Assembly: GCA_019057735.1 (NCBI GenBank)
Contig: JAHLWV010000059.1
Coordinates: 1 to 10,907 of the forward strand
Reading direction: 5' to 3'
Source of the DNA: Promethearchaeota archaeon
GTDB taxonomy: Archaea > Asgardarchaeota > Lokiarchaeia > Sigynarchaeales > SOKP01
Length of the DNA: 10,907 nt
Shown here: one piece after another, positions 1-6,208 of the stretch
Numbering within the stretch: position 1 is the first letter of the stretch
Layout: every line of letters starts with the position of its first letter
Notes under the pieces: model-generated
Databases searched by the model: none
What the model was told of the DNA's origin: nothing
What the model saw: the letters and a program-made list of their open reading frames with translations, nothing else
Made by a program: the position numbers and the translations under genes

Positions 1-489
1 AATTCTCCAACAGGAGGATTAGAGAGGATCTTATGGGGATTAATCGAGACGGCAGTTCGAGATAAAGATAAAATCGTTCCGGGATTTAGAACTTGGTTAT
101 CTCCTATCCAAGTAAGAATTTTAACTATAAGTAATGAACAGCATGATTATGCTGAGAAAATACTCGAAATTCTCAGTAAAGAATCCTACAGGGTAGATTT
201 TGACGATAGAAATGAAAAATTAGGTAAAAAAATTAGACAATCCGAAATTGATTGGATTCCCTACACTATAATCCTCGGTAAAAAAGAGCAGGAAGATCAA
301 ACTATTTCAGTAAGAAAAAGGCTAATAGGTCATCCAATAGGACCAAAAAAGGAAACATCAAAAAATATCAACAATATTAAACTGAGCGAACTTATTGAAA
401 TGCTTAATGAAGACTCGAAAGGATTTCCAAAACATAAATTACCTAAACCATTTAGAAAATTTTCGACTAAGATTTCTTTCAGAAAGTAA
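1..489 (+). CDS. thrS: Threonyl-tRNA synthetase, C-terminal part (5' end outside window)
   Basis: This charges tRNA-Thr with threonine in the cytoplasm. Reading frame 1 is open from the first base and ends in TAA at 487-489, leaving 162 residues. The visible part starts inside class II motif 3 (TGGLER, residues 4-9, with the ATP-binding arginine at 9). The anticodon-binding domain follows: WLSPIQVRIL (about 27-36), then a VDFDDRNEKLGKKIRQ segment (about 66-81) and IPYTIILGKKE. The basic tail around PKPFRKFSTK (about 147-156) is typical of archaeal ThrRS. The N-terminal editing and most of the catalytic core lie to the left of the window. The next gene on this strand begins 25 bases after the stop and may be partly co-transcribed, although a TATA-like box sits in the gap. 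The identification is firm; only the length is incomplete. Confidence 0.93.
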   Translation, partial: NSPTGGLERILWGLIETAVRDKDKIVPGFRTWLSPIQVRILTISNEQHDYAEKILEILSKESYRVDFDDRNEKLGKKIRQSEIDWIPYTIILGKKEQEDQTISVRKRLIGHPIGPKKETSKNINNIKLSELIEMLNEDSKGFPKHKLPKPFRKFSTKISFRK

Positions 490-491
490 CG

Positions 492-499
492 TTTTATAT
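492..499 (+). promoter_or_regulatory. TATA-like box before the HAD phosphatase gene
   Basis: TTTTATAT lies in the 25-base gap after thrS. It begins 23 bases before the ATG at 515 and 26 before the ATG at 518, which suits a leaderless archaeal transcript starting at or near the start codon. A GGAG directly before ATG 515 could instead serve as a short-spaced ribosome binding site for ATG 518 if the gene is read from the thrS message. Spacing and composition are the only support, and the region is AT-rich. Confidence 0.4.
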
Positions 500-514
500 C
501 AAACAAGATTGGAG

Positions 515-1147
515 ATGATGAGAATAACGATTAAATGTGTAATTATGGATTTAGGAGATGTTATAATTGATTTGGATTTTAGTAGATTTTTCAATGATGT
601 TATTACACCATCTCCGTTGAATAAACCTCAAACTCCAATAATGTTAGAATTTTTTCGTCAATCAGACATCTATCATCAAGGTAAAATAACCGATGAAGAA
701 TTTTATAAACAATCTTGTGAAATACTAGGAGCCTGTGCTCTCAACCAAGATCAATTTTTCGATTCATTTAACAGCATAATTGACGAGCTTAATCTAGAAA
801 TGGTAGATTTGATAAAAAAGATTAAGACTTTTAACAGCTTTAAACTTATCTGTATGTCAAATATCAATTCAAGCCATTGGTCCTACCTAAAGAAACAAAA
901 ATGGGATATCTGGGATCTCTTTGATGAATTTATACTTTCTCATGAAATTCATCTCACCAAACCGGATCCGAAAGTTTTCGAACTAGCCATAAAAATAGCT
1001 GGATGCAAACCAAAAGAAATTTTATTTATCGACGATGGACTAAACAACATCAGATCAGCTAGTGAGATGGGTATAAATTCGATAAGATATATGGGATTAG
1101 ATAAATTGGTCGAAGAACTTCTAAACTATGGCATAAAAATGAGTTAA
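515..1147 (+). CDS. HAD-superfamily (subfamily IA) phosphatase, YihX-like
   Basis: Probably a soluble phosphatase acting on a small phosphorylated metabolite. All four HAD motifs are visible in 210 residues: motif I MDLGDVIIDLD (nucleophile Asp12), motif II CMSN (Ser115), motif III KPDPKVF (Lys149) and motif IV FIDDGLNN (Asp173-Asp174). Residues 19-100 form the alpha-helical cap of type C1. The DLG-x-V form of motif I, the overall length and the YLS/HLTKP-like segment resemble E. coli YihX, a glucose-1-phosphate phosphatase; YihX also has glycine where most HAD phosphatases have the second, general acid/base aspartate. The frame stays open back to an ATG at 395, but that extension overlaps the end of thrS and precedes motif I with sequence unlike HAD proteins. 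ATG 515 or the adjacent 518 is therefore preferred. The substrate cannot be told from the sequence. Confidence 0.85.
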   Translation: MMRITIKCVIMDLGDVIIDLDFSRFFNDVITPSPLNKPQTPIMLEFFRQSDIYHQGKITDEEFYKQSCEILGACALNQDQFFDSFNSIIDELNLEMVDLIKKIKTFNSFKLICMSNINSSHWSYLKKQKWDIWDLFDEFILSHEIHLTKPDPKVFELAIKIAGCKPKEILFIDDGLNNIRSASEMGINSIRYMGLDKLVEELLNYGIKMS

Positions 1148-1178
1148 TTATTAATTCAAGAAGAAATTTCAGATTAGA

Positions 1179-1697
1179 TTATACCCCAACTGAGTTCAGG
1201 CAAGCGCGAGCAATTTTTTCAAATGCAATCTCAACTTTTTCTCCTGTTTTAGCAGAAGTTTCTAAATAATCACAGTTTAATCTTTTTGCTAGATCTTCTG
1301 CTTCTTGTCTCCCAACTTGGCGTTCTAAATCAATTTTATTTCCAACAATGATCATAGGGATAGATTTTTTCACCGTCTTCTTTATACTACCTACCCATCC
1401 AGGAAGTTTTAAAAGAGATTGGGGATCGGTTACATCAAATACACCAAAAGCGGCATTACTTCCCTTAAAATAAATTGTTCGCAATTTTTTAAAAATATCT
1501 TGACCGCCTATATCCCATAGCAAGAGTCTGACATCTGTTTCATCAATTACTACATCTTTTATCAAGAAACTTGAGCCAATGGTTTTTTTCAAATCAGTGT
1601 TAAAGAAATCTTTAATGTATCTAATAAGTAATGAGGTTTTACCCACATTTCCAGGACCAAACAAGCATACTTTAAATTTATAAGACGATTTATCCAA
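1179..1697 (-). CDS. Ras/Arf-type small GTPase
   Basis: A GTP-binding molecular switch of 172 residues, the usual length for a bare G domain. All G boxes are present: P-loop GPGNVGKT (14-21), switch I threonine in KKTIG (Thr39), G3 WDIGGQ (61-66) with the catalytic glutamine 66, G4 NKID (120-123) and G5 ETSAKTG near residue 146. The G3 box has the Arf-like DxGGQ form, while the G5 SAK and the overall layout are Rab/Ras-like. There is no CaaX box and no N-terminal glycine for myristoylation; a single cysteine lies seven residues from the end. Membrane attachment would therefore need a partner or an unusual modification. The start is TTG: an in-frame TGA lies three codons upstream and a GGTGA sits six bases before it. 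Several TATA-like stretches occur between 1768 and 1842, and I cannot choose among them. Proteins of this kind are abundant in Asgard archaea. Confidence 0.92.
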   Translation of the reverse strand: MDKSSYKFKVCLFGPGNVGKTSLLIRYIKDFFNTDLKKTIGSSFLIKDVVIDETDVRLLLWDIGGQDIFKKLRTIYFKGSNAAFGVFDVTDPQSLLKLPGWVGSIKKTVKKSIPMIIVGNKIDLERQVGRQEAEDLAKRLNCDYLETSAKTGEKVEIAFEKIARACLNSVGV

Positions 1698-1703
1698 TAG
1701 GGG

Positions 1704-1708
1704 TCACC
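1704..1708 (-). promoter_or_regulatory. Shine-Dalgarno GGTGA supporting a TTG start
   Basis: On the minus strand GGTGA is followed by six bases (CCCCTA) and then TTG at 1697-1695. The motif pairs perfectly with the conserved CACC-rich end of archaeal 16S rRNA and its spacing is ideal. An in-frame TGA three codons upstream of the TTG excludes a longer protein, and no ATG occurs in frame before the P-loop. The site therefore fixes the GTPase start at TTG and implies a leadered transcript for this gene. Confidence 0.75.
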
Positions 1709-1932
1709 ACTGTGCTGGATATTTCTCGCTTGGATTACAGAATGATTTGGCATGCTGCTAACTAAGGAGAATATATGCAATTAATATTTTAATACTTTTT
1801 CTTTCTTTACTATTTATATTTTGTTACTTGTAGTATATATAATTATCTTAAAGGTAAATTTAATAGTTATAACCACATTTAAAGAGCAAAATAAAATCTA
1901 TCTGGGTTGAATTTTACACCAATACCGAATTT

Positions 1933-3201
1933 CTATTTTCGCTTTTTTTTCCCCATTCGCCCCATCGCAGCCATTAACCATTCTGGCGATCCAACTCCAT
2001 TAGCGTATTCCATCCAAATATACATACAAAAACCCATTAAACCGATATAGGTTAAATCCGTGATAAGAAAGAATAAGATGTCAAATTGCCTATAAAACAA
2101 ACCAAGGAATATTTGATGAACGAAAAATAAACTTAAAGATACCTTGCCGTAGTATACTAGCATCTTAACAAAATTGCCATATTTTTTCTTAATATCGATG
2201 AAATAAAAACTAATTGAAATAACTAATAATGCAGCACCTAGATTATATATCAAATTTGGACCTCTTCCTCTGATGAGAAACTCTGGCATTCCAGGGATAT
2301 GGAAAACACCTTGTCCATTCGCCACATCTAAGAGAGCTATATTCGGGTATTCAGATACTCCCCCTAGTATCGTGTCACGGGTATATAATTGAAATCCAAA
2401 TCCTATACCAACTAAAATTAAAATTAAACTCCATATCATAAAAATACGAAACAATCCAACGTACGCGTCGTGAGTTCCTTTATTCATCGCTTCGTAAAGA
2501 TATTCTCCAAAAATTGTAGAAATAAAGCAGATCGCTAATCCAGGTAGGAGTGGAACCATAGGAAGAGGACCTACTACAAGAAAATGAACAAAAATAACTA
2601 TCAAATTACCACCTTCAATACCTGGGATAAAAAGGAGATCTCTTATAAAATTTGAAGAGAAAACAATTACAATTCCTATAATAGCTCTAGAAAGCTTCGT
2701 CAATTTTACTGCGTAATAAGAAAAGATCTGCGAAAAGCCTATAAACATCAGGATGTTCCACCCCCAGAGGTTTAGAGGAAAAGGAATAGAAGGAGCCTCT
2801 ATACTAAGAGAGGCAACATTGTAAAATGTCGCAATAAGGATGATAATAATGCCCCTGGAAAATATCCTCATACGAATCACTTTAGAGGGCAATTTGTTCT
2901 GTTTATTTCGAATACTAAAAACCACGCTTAAAGCTGATAGAAAAACAAACAAGGACGGCCCAAGAAAATCAAGTAATGCAAATAACAATCCATAAAGATA
3001 GTAATTTTCACTGTTTAACCAAACAGCAGCTGAATGTGCTAATATAATAAAAACTATTGCAAAACCTTTTACAAAATCGATGCTTCCGATACGCTTTGGA
3101 GAAGCAAAATCTCGGATATCTTCTAAAGGAATTAGTTCTTGCAAATAGTTAAAGAGCGGAGGGGATTCGGTTGCAGTTCCAAATTCGTTTTCAATTGACA
3201 T
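1933..3201 (-). CDS. Multi-pass membrane acyltransferase-like protein, HGSNAT/DUF1624-DUF418 type (copy A)
   Basis: An integral membrane protein of 422 residues with about ten hydrophobic segments, probably transferring an acyl or acetyl group across or at the membrane to a sugar or lipid. A cytoplasm-like N-terminal stretch (1-37) leads into RIGSIDFVKGFAIVFIILAH (37-56). This resembles the R-x-x-S-x-D-x-x-R/K-G-x-A signature of heparan-glucosaminide N-acetyltransferase and YeiB-like proteins, with His56 at the end of the first helix. GPSLFVFLSALS (81-92), RGRGPN (311-316), GKVSLSLFFVH (352-362) and GSPEWL (404-409) follow; the last two resemble the DUF418 C-terminal signature. It aligns with the upstream neighbour along nearly its full length, so the two are tandem paralogs. 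It ends in a short lysine-rich tail. A TATA-like box lies at 3260-3268. Family membership is judged from motifs; acceptor and donor are unknown. Confidence 0.75.
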   Translation of the reverse strand: MSIENEFGTATESPPLFNYLQELIPLEDIRDFASPKRIGSIDFVKGFAIVFIILAHSAAVWLNSENYYLYGLLFALLDFLGPSLFVFLSALSVVFSIRNKQNKLPSKVIRMRIFSRGIIIILIATFYNVASLSIEAPSIPFPLNLWGWNILMFIGFSQIFSYYAVKLTKLSRAIIGIVIVFSSNFIRDLLFIPGIEGGNLIVIFVHFLVVGPLPMVPLLPGLAICFISTIFGEYLYEAMNKGTHDAYVGLFRIFMIWSLILILVGIGFGFQLYTRDTILGGVSEYPNIALLDVANGQGVFHIPGMPEFLIRGRGPNLIYNLGAALLVISISFYFIDIKKKYGNFVKMLVYYGKVSLSLFFVHQIFLGLFYRQFDILFFLITDLTYIGLMGFCMYIWMEYANGVGSPEWLMAAMGRMGKKKRK

Positions 3202-3259
3202 TTTTTGCTCATCGCTATGTTGATAAATTGAATGTTATTCGTAAATCAATAACTACGAA

Positions 3260-3268
3260 ATTATAAAG
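3260..3268 (-). promoter_or_regulatory. TATA-like box before acyltransferase copy A
   Basis: On the minus strand this reads CTTTATAAT, about 60 bases before the ATG at 3201. A start site 25 bases downstream would leave a leader of roughly 35 bases. Together with the oligo-T tract at 3310-3317 just upstream, it suggests that copy A is transcribed separately from copy B. Supported by sequence and spacing only. Confidence 0.4.
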
Positions 3269-3309
3269 TATTCTTAATTTGTGAAAATTTAAACTTTATT
3301 ATATAAGTT

Positions 3310-3317
3310 AAAAAAAA
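3310..3317 (-). terminator. Oligo-T tract, candidate archaeal terminator of copy B
   Basis: Eight consecutive T residues occur on the minus strand about 60 bases past the stop of the 3378-4769 gene and ahead of the copy A promoter. Archaeal RNA polymerase terminates at such U-rich tracts without needing a hairpin, and I see no stable hairpin here. In a sequence this AT-rich a run of this length can also arise by chance. Confidence 0.4.
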
Positions 3318-3377
3318 TTGGTATGAAGATGTAGTTTCTAAATAGATGTGATAAGAAATCGAAATTGAGATTGATCG

Positions 3378-4769
3378 CTATTTCTTTGATCCGTCGTCTT
3401 GGTCTTTTCTTATTTTATGAACCGTTTCTTTTATTTCTTCTTCGATGACGAGTATTTCTTTCTTTACTGTTTTCCCCGTTTTCTGTCCGATTCGTCCAAT
3501 TTGAACCATAAGCCATTCTGGAGACCCTACACCGTCATAAAACTCGTTCCATATATACATTATGAACCCCCAAAAGCCAAGATAACCGAAATATACAAAG
3601 GCATAAGCGACGAAATCTAGAGTATTCAAAAACAGAGTTATAAAAACAAAATGTAGCAAAAACAAGCTTAATGATACTTTTCCGAAATAATTTACCATTG
3701 TTACAAAACTGTTCATTTTCTTTTTAATATCTATGAAGTAGAAACATATTGCAATGAGAATAAGAGCAGCTCCTAAATTATATATCATGTTGGGAGCTCT
3801 TCCTCTTATCGTAAATTCCCACATGCCAGGATAAGTAATATCAGGTAGAAACTTTTGCGTTATCATGTCATACCAAAGAAGAATGTGGGGGTATTCATTT
3901 GGAGGTAGCGTTCCTATTGTAGTATTCGTAGCTAAAATAAAATCATTTCCAGGTAAGTAAGAGTTACTTCCCAGAAATATACCTACGAGGATGAAAGATA
4001 ATCCCCAATATAAAAATGTTCGAAATAACTTTTTATAGCCTTTCATCGTTCCTCCAACCATGGCTTCATACAAATATTCTCCAAAAATCGAAGAAAGAAA
4101 ACAGATTGAGAGCCAGGGTAATAATGGAGTCATAGGAGAAGGCGAGACTACAATATAATGTAAAATCTCGACTATTACATTAGCGTCTTTTTCTTGAAAA
4201 AGCCAAAGCCTAATCGCGTCAGATGCAAAAATAATGACCAATCCTATTACAGCGCGAGAAATTTTATTAAGTTTCAATGCGTAATATGAAAAAATCTGCG
4301 ATAAACCAATGAACATCAGAATGTTCCAACCCCAAAGTGTGGCGGGAAAAGAGTAACCTGGGACGGTGAACTCGATAGAAATTAAATTAAATATAACCGC
4401 TATTACTATAATCATAGTAGCTCGAGAAAAAATTCTATTCCTTATAATCTTCTCTTTTACTTCTCCCTTTTTGCGCCGTATACTAAAAACGACGCTTAGA
4501 GCTGACAAGAAAACGAATAAAGACGGACCAACAATGTCCAGAAAGGCAAAACCAATCCCATAAAAAAACTGCCAGTGAGGCACAAGCCACGCTTTAGCTG
4601 AATGCGCGCCTATTATTAGAATAATTGCTATTCCCTTGACGAAGTCTATACTTCCAATTCTTCTTGAGGAGGAAAAATCTCTAAGGTCCTCGACGGGGAT
4701 ATCTTTTTTCAAATAATCAACAAGATGAATCGAATCTACATCAATTTCGTTATCTTTTTCTGATGACAT
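3378..4769 (-). CDS. Multi-pass membrane acyltransferase-like protein, HGSNAT/DUF1624-DUF418 type (copy B)
   Basis: Paralog of the downstream gene, 463 residues with about ten membrane helices. With the ATG at 4769 as start, residues 28-188 align with copy A without a gap. That places the shared blocks at identical positions: RIGSIDFVKG at 37-46, His56, GPSLFVFLSALSVVFS at 81-96 and WGWNILMFIG at 146-155. This argues for ATG 4769 over an in-frame TTG three codons earlier. Later motifs are RGRAPN (322-327), GKVSLSLFLLH (363-373) and GSPEWL (415-420). Copy B differs by a longer loop near 268-315 and by a charged tail of about 37 residues (426-463) that looks helical and cytoplasmic. Membrane-bound acyl transfer to a sugar or lipid head group is inferred from the family. 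It is separated from copy A by 176 bases containing a T tract and a TATA-like box, so a joint operon is uncertain. Confidence 0.75.
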   Translation of the reverse strand: MSSEKDNEIDVDSIHLVDYLKKDIPVEDLRDFSSSRRIGSIDFVKGIAIILIIGAHSAKAWLVPHWQFFYGIGFAFLDIVGPSLFVFLSALSVVFSIRRKKGEVKEKIIRNRIFSRATMIIVIAVIFNLISIEFTVPGYSFPATLWGWNILMFIGLSQIFSYYALKLNKISRAVIGLVIIFASDAIRLWLFQEKDANVIVEILHYIVVSPSPMTPLLPWLSICFLSSIFGEYLYEAMVGGTMKGYKKLFRTFLYWGLSFILVGIFLGSNSYLPGNDFILATNTTIGTLPPNEYPHILLWYDMITQKFLPDITYPGMWEFTIRGRAPNMIYNLGAALILIAICFYFIDIKKKMNSFVTMVNYFGKVSLSLFLLHFVFITLFLNTLDFVAYAFVYFGYLGFWGFIMYIWNEFYDGVGSPEWLMVQIGRIGQKTGKTVKKEILVIEEEIKETVHKIRKDQDDGSKK

Positions 4770-4854
4770 CTTGATCAATAAATTATTATTTTTAATGAGA
4801 TGTATTTTAAGACTTAAATTAATATTAGTATTTTAGTTTATAGTATTTGAACAA

Positions 4855-4863
4855 TTATATAAT
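4855..4863 (+). promoter_or_regulatory. TATA-like box before the small membrane protein gene
   Basis: TTATATAAT is centred about 30 bases before the ATG at 4889, which fits a leaderless or very short-leader archaeal transcript; no Shine-Dalgarno sequence precedes that ATG. It lies in the 119-base divergent region shared with acyltransferase copy B. Confidence 0.45.
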
Positions 4864-4888
4864 AAATAATTCAAAAATATGATATACA

Positions 4889-5296
4889 ATGAATATCAAA
4901 AGATATTTAGATTTTCGGTTATTAGGATTAACAGGTTCCGTATTATTGATATTGTCTCAATTTTTACCTTGGTTCTCTAGCCAATCTTTATTGGATATAT
5001 ATATCATTTCAACGAGTGTAGCTATTGAAGATGCCTTTTTATACCTATTTCCCCTAATTTGCGGAATAATATGTTTGGTTGGAGCTATAGTAATTCTATA
5101 TAATTTTGATTATAAGATTAATTCTGTAATCATTAATTTCATAGGACTTGGGTTTTTTTTGATATTTATTATCGAGATCATTCCCAGAGAACTCCTTTAT
5201 ATCCCCTATGCAGAAATCGGATTTTACTTTTCAGTCGTTGGTTCGATTCTAATATTTTTCGAAATTTTAAACATACTCATAACCAGACAAGAATAA
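4889..5296 (+). CDS. Small four-helix membrane protein of unknown function
   Basis: A 135-residue protein that I do not recognise by name. Four hydrophobic segments are visible at about 10-28, 48-70, 78-98 and 108-131, with short polar loops. An LPWF motif follows the first helix at 26-29, a pattern often seen in small archaeal four-helix membrane proteins. The N terminus is basic (NIKRYLDFR) and probably cytoplasmic, so both ends would be inside. A TATA-like box lies about 30 bases before the ATG. The TAA stop is followed after 18 bases by the likely start of the winged-helix membrane gene, in the same reading frame, so the two are probably co-transcribed. It may be a membrane partner of that regulator, but this is inference from position alone. 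Confidence 0.75.
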   Translation: MNIKRYLDFRLLGLTGSVLLILSQFLPWFSSQSLLDIYIISTSVAIEDAFLYLFPLICGIICLVGAIVILYNFDYKINSVIINFIGLGFFLIFIIEIIPRELLYIPYAEIGFYFSVVGSILIFFEILNILITRQE

Positions 5297-5299
5297 TTT

Positions 5300-5307
5300 G
5301 GAAGGGA
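5300..5307 (+). promoter_or_regulatory. Shine-Dalgarno-like purine tract pointing to a non-standard start
   Basis: GGAAGGGA follows the stop of the preceding gene by three bases and lies seven bases before an ATT codon at 5315, which is in frame with the winged-helix protein. No ATG, GTG or TTG exists in that frame between the upstream TAA (5294-5296) and the GTG at 5471. The tract is the best available hint of where translation begins. Confidence 0.4.
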
Positions 5308-5314
5308 TTTAAAA

Positions 5315-6208
5315 ATTACAAAAAAAGAAAACATAGATAAAAAAAGTGACGCTACTGACGCCGAGGCTAATTATTACTATGCTTTAAGTCACAAATTAAG
5401 GAGAAAGATTATCAAAATTATAGGGGAAAATAAATTTTCTTCATTTACTTACCTTAAAAAAGAGTTAAAAGTGAGCACAGGTACTATTTACCATCATTTA
5501 GATACCTTATCTAGTCTAATTGAACAACAAGAAAACAAAAAGTATTATTTATCGGAATTAGGGCTCCACGCTTATAGTTCGCTGATTGATAATAAAGATA
5601 ACATTATCACACCTGAGTTCAGCAAAAAAGAATTCAATTCCCCCATATTAAAGGGATTAATGTATCTTACGCCAAAAACGTACATAAACTACGAAAACAA
5701 AAGAACATATGGTGTAATAATATTTTCTTTTCTGATTGCTTTAATTGGTTCCATTTTTTGCGGTTTGAACGGGCTATTTCCCTTCTTTTTATTTTTTGGT
5801 GAATCCTTGGCGATATTTACTACAGTTGATTTAATTATTCAATTTCTACTAGCTCTTTTTTTTATAGGAAACATCCTTCTTTATTTTCTAATAAATGAGG
5901 GATTGTCTCGAATCCTTTATAAGAAAAAAGAGAATACGCTGAAATTTTTAGCGACATTTGCGATAATTTTTTTTCCTTTAGATATTTACTTAGTGTTGCG
6001 GTTTATTTTAACCTCAACTGGTTCATTAAGTTTTTCATATATTAGAGTGTTAGATAATGTACTTCTGATTTTATTTCAAGTGTGGTCTCTGTGGTTATTA
6101 ACCTATAATTTAAGCATTAATAAAAAATTGAAAATTGAAAACTCGCTAATAATTTCATTGCTAGTACATTATGGTGGATTCTCAATTATGTTCTTAATTT
6201 CTATTTAA
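5315..6208 (+). CDS. Winged-helix DNA-binding domain fused to a Yip1-like five-helix membrane domain
   Basis: Probably a membrane-anchored transcription regulator. From about 5366 the frame encodes an ArsR-like winged helix: YYALSHKLRRKIIKII (first helix), YLKKELKVSTGTIYHHLDTL (helix-turn-helix), then KKYYLSELG for the wing. The only conventional start, GTG 5471, falls inside the recognition region and would remove half the domain. I therefore take a non-standard start, ATT 5315 behind a purine tract, giving 297 residues; ATA 5333 is an alternative. Counted from 5471, membrane helices lie near residues 80-105, 113-140, 155-176, 188-212 and 225-244. A basic loop (SRILYKKKENTLKF) followed by a helix containing IIFFPLD resembles the layout of Yip1-domain proteins, which in eukaryotes bind Rab GTPases; that match is tentative. 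The 3' end overlaps the opposite-strand ligase gene by eight bases. A sequencing error near the A-rich start is also possible. Confidence 0.72.
   Translation: MTKKENIDKKSDATDAEANYYYALSHKLRRKIIKIIGENKFSSFTYLKKELKVSTGTIYHHLDTLSSLIEQQENKKYYLSELGLHAYSSLIDNKDNIITPEFSKKEFNSPILKGLMYLTPKTYINYENKRTYGVIIFSFLIALIGSIFCGLNGLFPFFLFFGESLAIFTTVDLIIQFLLALFFIGNILLYFLINEGLSRILYKKKENTLKFLATFAIIFFPLDIYLVLRFILTSTGSLSFSYIRVLDNVLLILFQVWSLWLLTYNLSINKKLKIENSLIISLLVHYGGFSIMFLISI

Noticed and set aside
395..514. Upstream extension of the HAD phosphatase frame to ATG 395
   Set aside because: It overlaps the thrS coding region, and the extra 40 residues precede the motif I strand that normally starts a HAD protein; ATG 515 or 518 follows a TATA-like box.
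1589..1780. 63-codon minus-strand frame starting with ATG
   Set aside because: It overlaps the P-loop end of the GTPase in another frame and encodes no recognisable domain; I considered it as a frameshifted N terminus, but the GGTGA-TTG start explains the GTPase without it.
1698..1932. Possible small gene or RNA in the longest intergenic stretch
   Set aside because: I found no open frame with a start and ribosome binding site nor a convincing stem-loop; only several TATA-like sequences and the GTPase ribosome binding site.
3399..3620. 73-codon plus-strand frame
   Set aside because: Antisense shadow of acyltransferase copy B; low-complexity aromatic sequence without a domain.
4366..4563. 65-codon plus-strand frame
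   Set aside because: Antisense to the best conserved part of acyltransferase copy B; no independent support.
4770..4778. TTG start giving copy B three extra residues
   Set aside because: ATG 4769 places every shared motif at the same residue number as in copy A, and no Shine-Dalgarno favours the TTG.
5471..6208. GTG 5471 as the true start of the winged-helix gene
   Set aside because: It would cut the helix-turn-helix in half although the upstream frame encodes the missing helices in good register.
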